Source: Dyadobacter arcticus (GTDB lineage Bacteria > Bacteroidota > Bacteroidia > Cytophagales > Spirosomataceae). Taken from it: a DNA stretch of 64,000 nucleotides. The stretch's first letter is position 1; every line of letters begins with the position of its first letter. The translations under genes were made by a program, and so were the position numbers. Below are positions 61,557 to 64,000 of this stretch, one piece after another. The DNA lies in assembly GCF_011762185.1 (NCBI RefSeq), contig NZ_JAASQJ010000002.1:1178001-1242000 (forward strand), read 5' to 3'. The notes below the pieces were generated by a model. It saw only the letters and a program-made list of their open reading frames with translations. It searched no databases and was not told where the DNA came from.

Positions 61557-62168
61557 TTATCTAACGAATAATTCCAGCATCTTCTTGCCTTCGATTGAAG
61601 CGGTGAGCTTATCGCCAATTTGTACAGGGCCAACCCCTTTGGGCGTGCCTGTAAAAATCAAATCGCCTTTTTTTAACGTGAAGTACCTCGAAACGAATGA
61701 GATAAGGTAATTGATCTGGTAAAGCATCATGGAAGAATTTCCGTTCTGACGCGTCTCACCATTCACTTCCAGACTAAAATTAAGATTCTGGATATTTTCA
61801 AAGTCAGTTACTGGAACAAACTCCGAAACAGGCGCAGAGCCATTGAAAGCCTTCGCCAATTCCCAGGGTAGGCCTTTGCTTTTTAATTCCGATTGCAGGT
61901 CACGTGCGGTAAAGTCAATTCCTACACCAATTTCGTCATAATACTTATGTGCAAACCGCTCTTCTATATTTTTGCCCACCCGGTTGATCTTGACCACCAA
62001 TTCTACTTCATAATGAACATCCTTTGAAAAATCGGGGTAGAAAAAAGGTTCGCCCTGGCGGATCTGGGCAGTTTCAGGTTTTAGAAAAATAACTGGCGCA
62101 TCGGGTTTTTCATTATTCAGCTCAGCGATATGCTCAGTATAATTCCGGCCTACACATATGATTTTCAT
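61557..62168 (-). CDS. Fumarylacetoacetate hydrolase-family protein
   Basis: A 203-residue single-domain member: MKIICVGRNYTEHIAELNN, KPETAQIRQGEPFFYP, HYEVELVVKINR (metal-binding Glu pair), GIDFTARDLQ and KKGDLIFTGTPKGVGPVQIGD. Small FAH proteins act as acylpyruvases or oxaloacetate decarboxylases. The exact reaction is not decided by sequence. ATG at 62166-62168. A CAAAACTA (minus TAGTTTTG) at 62207-62214 fits a -7 element. It is 52 bp before the M23 gene. Confidence 0.92.
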   Translation of the reverse strand: MKIICVGRNYTEHIAELNNEKPDAPVIFLKPETAQIRQGEPFFYPDFSKDVHYEVELVVKINRVGKNIEERFAHKYYDEIGVGIDFTARDLQSELKSKGLPWELAKAFNGSAPVSEFVPVTDFENIQNLNFSLEVNGETRQNGNSSMMLYQINYLISFVSRYFTLKKGDLIFTGTPKGVGPVQIGDKLTASIEGKKMLELFVR

Positions 62169-62332
62169 TATAAGCAAAAAAGGTTAAACAGGATGAATGT
62201 CAGCGACAAAACTAATTACTAAGCCGTCAGCCGCATAATATTTGTTACAATTTTTCATCCCAAACAGAGTTGAATAAGCAGTTATTGCTGGCTGCCTCTC
62301 CCCTACTCTGTCTTTTCAGTAATTATTCTGAC

Positions 62333-62340
62333 TATTTTTG
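62333..62340 (+). promoter_or_regulatory. Candidate -7 motif for the NlpC/P60 gene
   Basis: TATTTTTG matches TAnnTTTG and lies 33 bp before the ATG at 62374. No TTG at the -33 distance, only a T-rich segment. Confidence 0.3.
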
Positions 62341-62373
62341 AAGTAACCAATTGTTCCAATACAAAGCTTGCGC

Positions 62374-63018
62374 ATGAAGAAGCGAATTCCTTTTTCTATT
62401 TCCTATTTCGTCTTCCTTTTATCATCTATCATGCTGCTTTCCTCCTGCGAAGTGTTCAGGAAGACGCCCGAAAAATCAACGGCTTCCAGACCAGGTAAAC
62501 GCAGCACATTAATGTCCCGAAGGCCCGTTGCGAGAACCAATACAACAAAACCGACTGCTGCTTCCAGAAAGCCTGTTCCTGCTTCGAGGCCTTCCTACTC
62601 CCGCTCATCAGCGGCTGTATCCCCAAGAGATATTCCGCAAGTTGTGCAAGTAGCCAGAACTTATACTGGCGTTCCTTACCGTTCTGGCGGTAATGATAAG
62701 GATGGCATCGATTGTTCCGGGCTTATCTGCTCAGTCTATTCAGAAATCGGAGTCAAAGTGCCCCGAATTTCCTGGCAGCAATCGGAGTTTGGGCGCGAAA
62801 TCGGAAAACTGGAAGATATACGCGCTGGCGACTGGCTCTTTTTTGTTCCCGAAACAGGCAAGGAGGGTTATGTTTCTCATGCTGGAATCGTCACCGATGT
62901 TCGGAATTTGCAGGAAATTATATTTATTCATGCCTCAACCTCGCGGGGAGTTCGTGAGGATAACCTATTTTCTTCGTATTTTAAAGGCCGGTTCGTCAAG
63001 GCAATGAGGCCTTTCTGA
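62374..63018 (+). CDS. NlpC/P60-family lipoprotein peptidase
   Basis: A 214-residue lipoprotein: signal with lipobox LSSC at Cys25, a Ser/Arg-rich linker to about residue 90, and an NlpC/P60 domain. Catalytic Cys114 (GIDCSGLICSVYSEIG) and His in VSHAGIVTD and FIHAST complete the Cys-His-His set. It cuts the peptidoglycan stem peptide. The ATG at 62374 is preferred over a TTG at 62368. It is divergent from the FAH-family gene. Confidence 0.93.
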   Translation: MKKRIPFSISYFVFLLSSIMLLSSCEVFRKTPEKSTASRPGKRSTLMSRRPVARTNTTKPTAASRKPVPASRPSYSRSSAAVSPRDIPQVVQVARTYTGVPYRSGGNDKDGIDCSGLICSVYSEIGVKVPRISWQQSEFGREIGKLEDIRAGDWLFFVPETGKEGYVSHAGIVTDVRNLQEIIFIHASTSRGVREDNLFSSYFKGRFVKAMRPF

Positions 63019-63125
63019 CAATGAATGACAATCTTGTACACTATAATTTGAAACAGATGGGGGTTTTATGAAAGCCAACTGTCTTGATAAGTGTGTTAAT
63101 AATTGAACATCATACCTTCCAACCC

Positions 63126-64000
63126 GTGCCTGCAATACTCAATCCACCTCCTCCTAGTATAACCGTAGACAAAACCTTCATTGAAGGAAGTCCGGCTATC
63201 CCTGTTTACATTTTCGCCACCGTATTCGCTTCTTTCTGCGTCATCACCGGACTAATCTGGGACATATGCTGGCACCTCAGCATTGGTCGTGACGGATTGT
63301 TATCACCGCCACACCTTGTTATTTATCTGGGTGCTGTGGTAGCAGGATTGTTTTCGGGATACGAAATCCTGCGAAAAACCTTCTGGGGTAAGCAGGAGGA
63401 AAAAGCAAGAAGCGTAAAGATCTGGGGATTTTTTTACAGTTCGCTCGGATCATTATTTTGTGTCTGGGGTGCGCTGGCTATGCTCACCTCGGCGCCGTTC
63501 GATGATTGGTGGCACAACACCTACGGACTGGATGTTACCATTCTCTCACCCCCTCATACCGTCCTGATCCTAGGCATCATTGGAATTCAGTTTGGGGCAA
63601 TGATCAGTGTGGTATCCATTAAAAATCATTTCAGGCTTGCAAAAAAATCTGTCGTCCCCCCCAAAAAGAACCTGGATTCGCTGCTTTTTTGGCTTTTTGC
63701 TCTCTCCGCTGGCTTCTTGTTAACCATTTGGTATACACTACTATCCGAAGAACTGGGCCGAATGTCAGCTCACCGTTCCAGCTTTTATGTTTATGGAGGC
63801 GCAGCATTTCCCATTCTGCTGATGGCGACTGGTAAGGCAGCCGCCCAGAAATGGACCATTACAGCCGTGGCAGGTGTCTACACCGTTTTAATGCTTGCTA
63901 CTTTATGGATCATTCCACTTTTCCCCGCAGAGCCTAAGCTTGGGCCAATTCTGAACCACATAAGCCATTATCAGGGTTTCCAATTCCCTTTGTTACTCAT
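63126..64000 (+). CDS. Integral membrane protein of unknown function, cut by the window end
   Basis: The frame is open from at least 63126 to the window end, about 291 codons. It has seven or so strongly hydrophobic stretches with Trp-rich loops (FATVFASFCVITGLIWDICWH, FDDWWHNTYGLD, SPPHTVLILGIIGIQFG). I recognise no family with confidence. The His-rich loop ends (CWHLSIGRDG, SPPHLVI, SPPHTVL, SAHRSS) could bind metal or heme, which is only a suggestion. The start is uncertain: GTG at 63126 is used, and GTG 63093 and TTG 63084 are alternatives. Confidence 0.7.
   Translation, partial: MPAILNPPPPSITVDKTFIEGSPAIPVYIFATVFASFCVITGLIWDICWHLSIGRDGLLSPPHLVIYLGAVVAGLFSGYEILRKTFWGKQEEKARSVKIWGFFYSSLGSLFCVWGALAMLTSAPFDDWWHNTYGLDVTILSPPHTVLILGIIGIQFGAMISVVSIKNHFRLAKKSVVPPKKNLDSLLFWLFALSAGFLLTIWYTLLSEELGRMSAHRSSFYVYGGAAFPILLMATGKAAAQKWTITAVAGVYTVLMLATLWIIPLFPAEPKLGPILNHISHYQGFQFPLLL

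Overview
The window looks like a chromosomal segment of a Bacteroidota bacterium of the order Cytophagales, most like Dyadobacter or a close relative (inference from gene content, no database search). The pointers are a type IX secretion core locus in the order porP-gldK-gldL-gldM-gldN, a secreted protein with a type IX C-terminal sorting domain, DUF4271 next to hemD, Bacteroidota-style promoter motifs (TAnnTTTG) and no clear Shine-Dalgarno sequences. No rRNA, tRNA, CRISPR array, insertion sequence or prophage was seen. Both window ends cut through genes.

Layout. 1-6.6 kb: a cut exported protein, a Crp-type regulator, an exported sugar isomerase/oxidoreductase pair, a Na+/H+ antiporter and a subtilase. 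6.8-7.5 kb: a toxin-antitoxin pair whose toxin is frameshifted. 7.5-8.2 kb: MgtC. 8.4-15.0 kb: a complete, tightly packed eboABCDEF cluster, a widely conserved but poorly understood set that in cyanobacteria helps move a biosynthetic precursor to the periplasm. It is followed by a PQQ-type sugar dehydrogenase lipoprotein and a carboxynorspermidine/saccharopine-type dehydrogenase. 17.5-21.5 kb: FolB, a DivIVA-like coiled-coil protein, a WD40 propeller, a phosphopantetheinyl transferase and a SirB1-type protein. 21.6-24.7 kb: nucleotide-sugar genes galE, rfbB and rfbA, with a 14-bp tandem repeat behind rfbB. 24.7-36.3 kb: O-methyltransferase, LysM lytic transglycosylase, DUF3109, an alkyltransferase-like protein, SSS symporter, ClpS, RecR, superoxide dismutase, TPR protein, TlpA thioredoxin and azurin. 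36.4-39.4 kb: sucD, DUF4271 and hemD.

39.5-45.7 kb is the type IX secretion/gliding motor locus. It has an intrinsic terminator between gldK and gldL and a strong one after gldN. 45.7-53 kb: a collagen-like lipoprotein, miaA, rhodanese, a type IX cargo protein, a stand-alone PASTA protein, riboflavin synthase, bifunctional hisB and two small proteins. 53.1-55.4 kb: beta carbonic anhydrase with a SulP transporter. 55.4-57.0 kb: an ECF sigma factor, a membrane-anchored likely anti-sigma factor and a small periplasmic Spy-like protein. 57.2-62.2 kb: split transketolase, Bcp peroxiredoxin, M23 peptidase and a fumarylacetoacetase-family protein, all on the minus strand. The window ends with an NlpC/P60 lipoprotein and a cut membrane protein.

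The most promising system is the ebo cluster. It encodes a sugar-phosphate cyclase, a prenyltransferase, two metal-dependent TIM-barrel proteins and a phosphodiesterase-like protein, with stop-start overlaps and a palindrome plus stem-loop in its leader. Its small-molecule product or cargo in this kind of organism is not known to me. Secondary points of interest are the alkyltransferase-like protein with Ala at the acceptor-cysteine position, the frameshifted toxin, the gldK/gldL terminator, and the promoter plus leader hairpin before the dehydrogenase at 16.3 kb.
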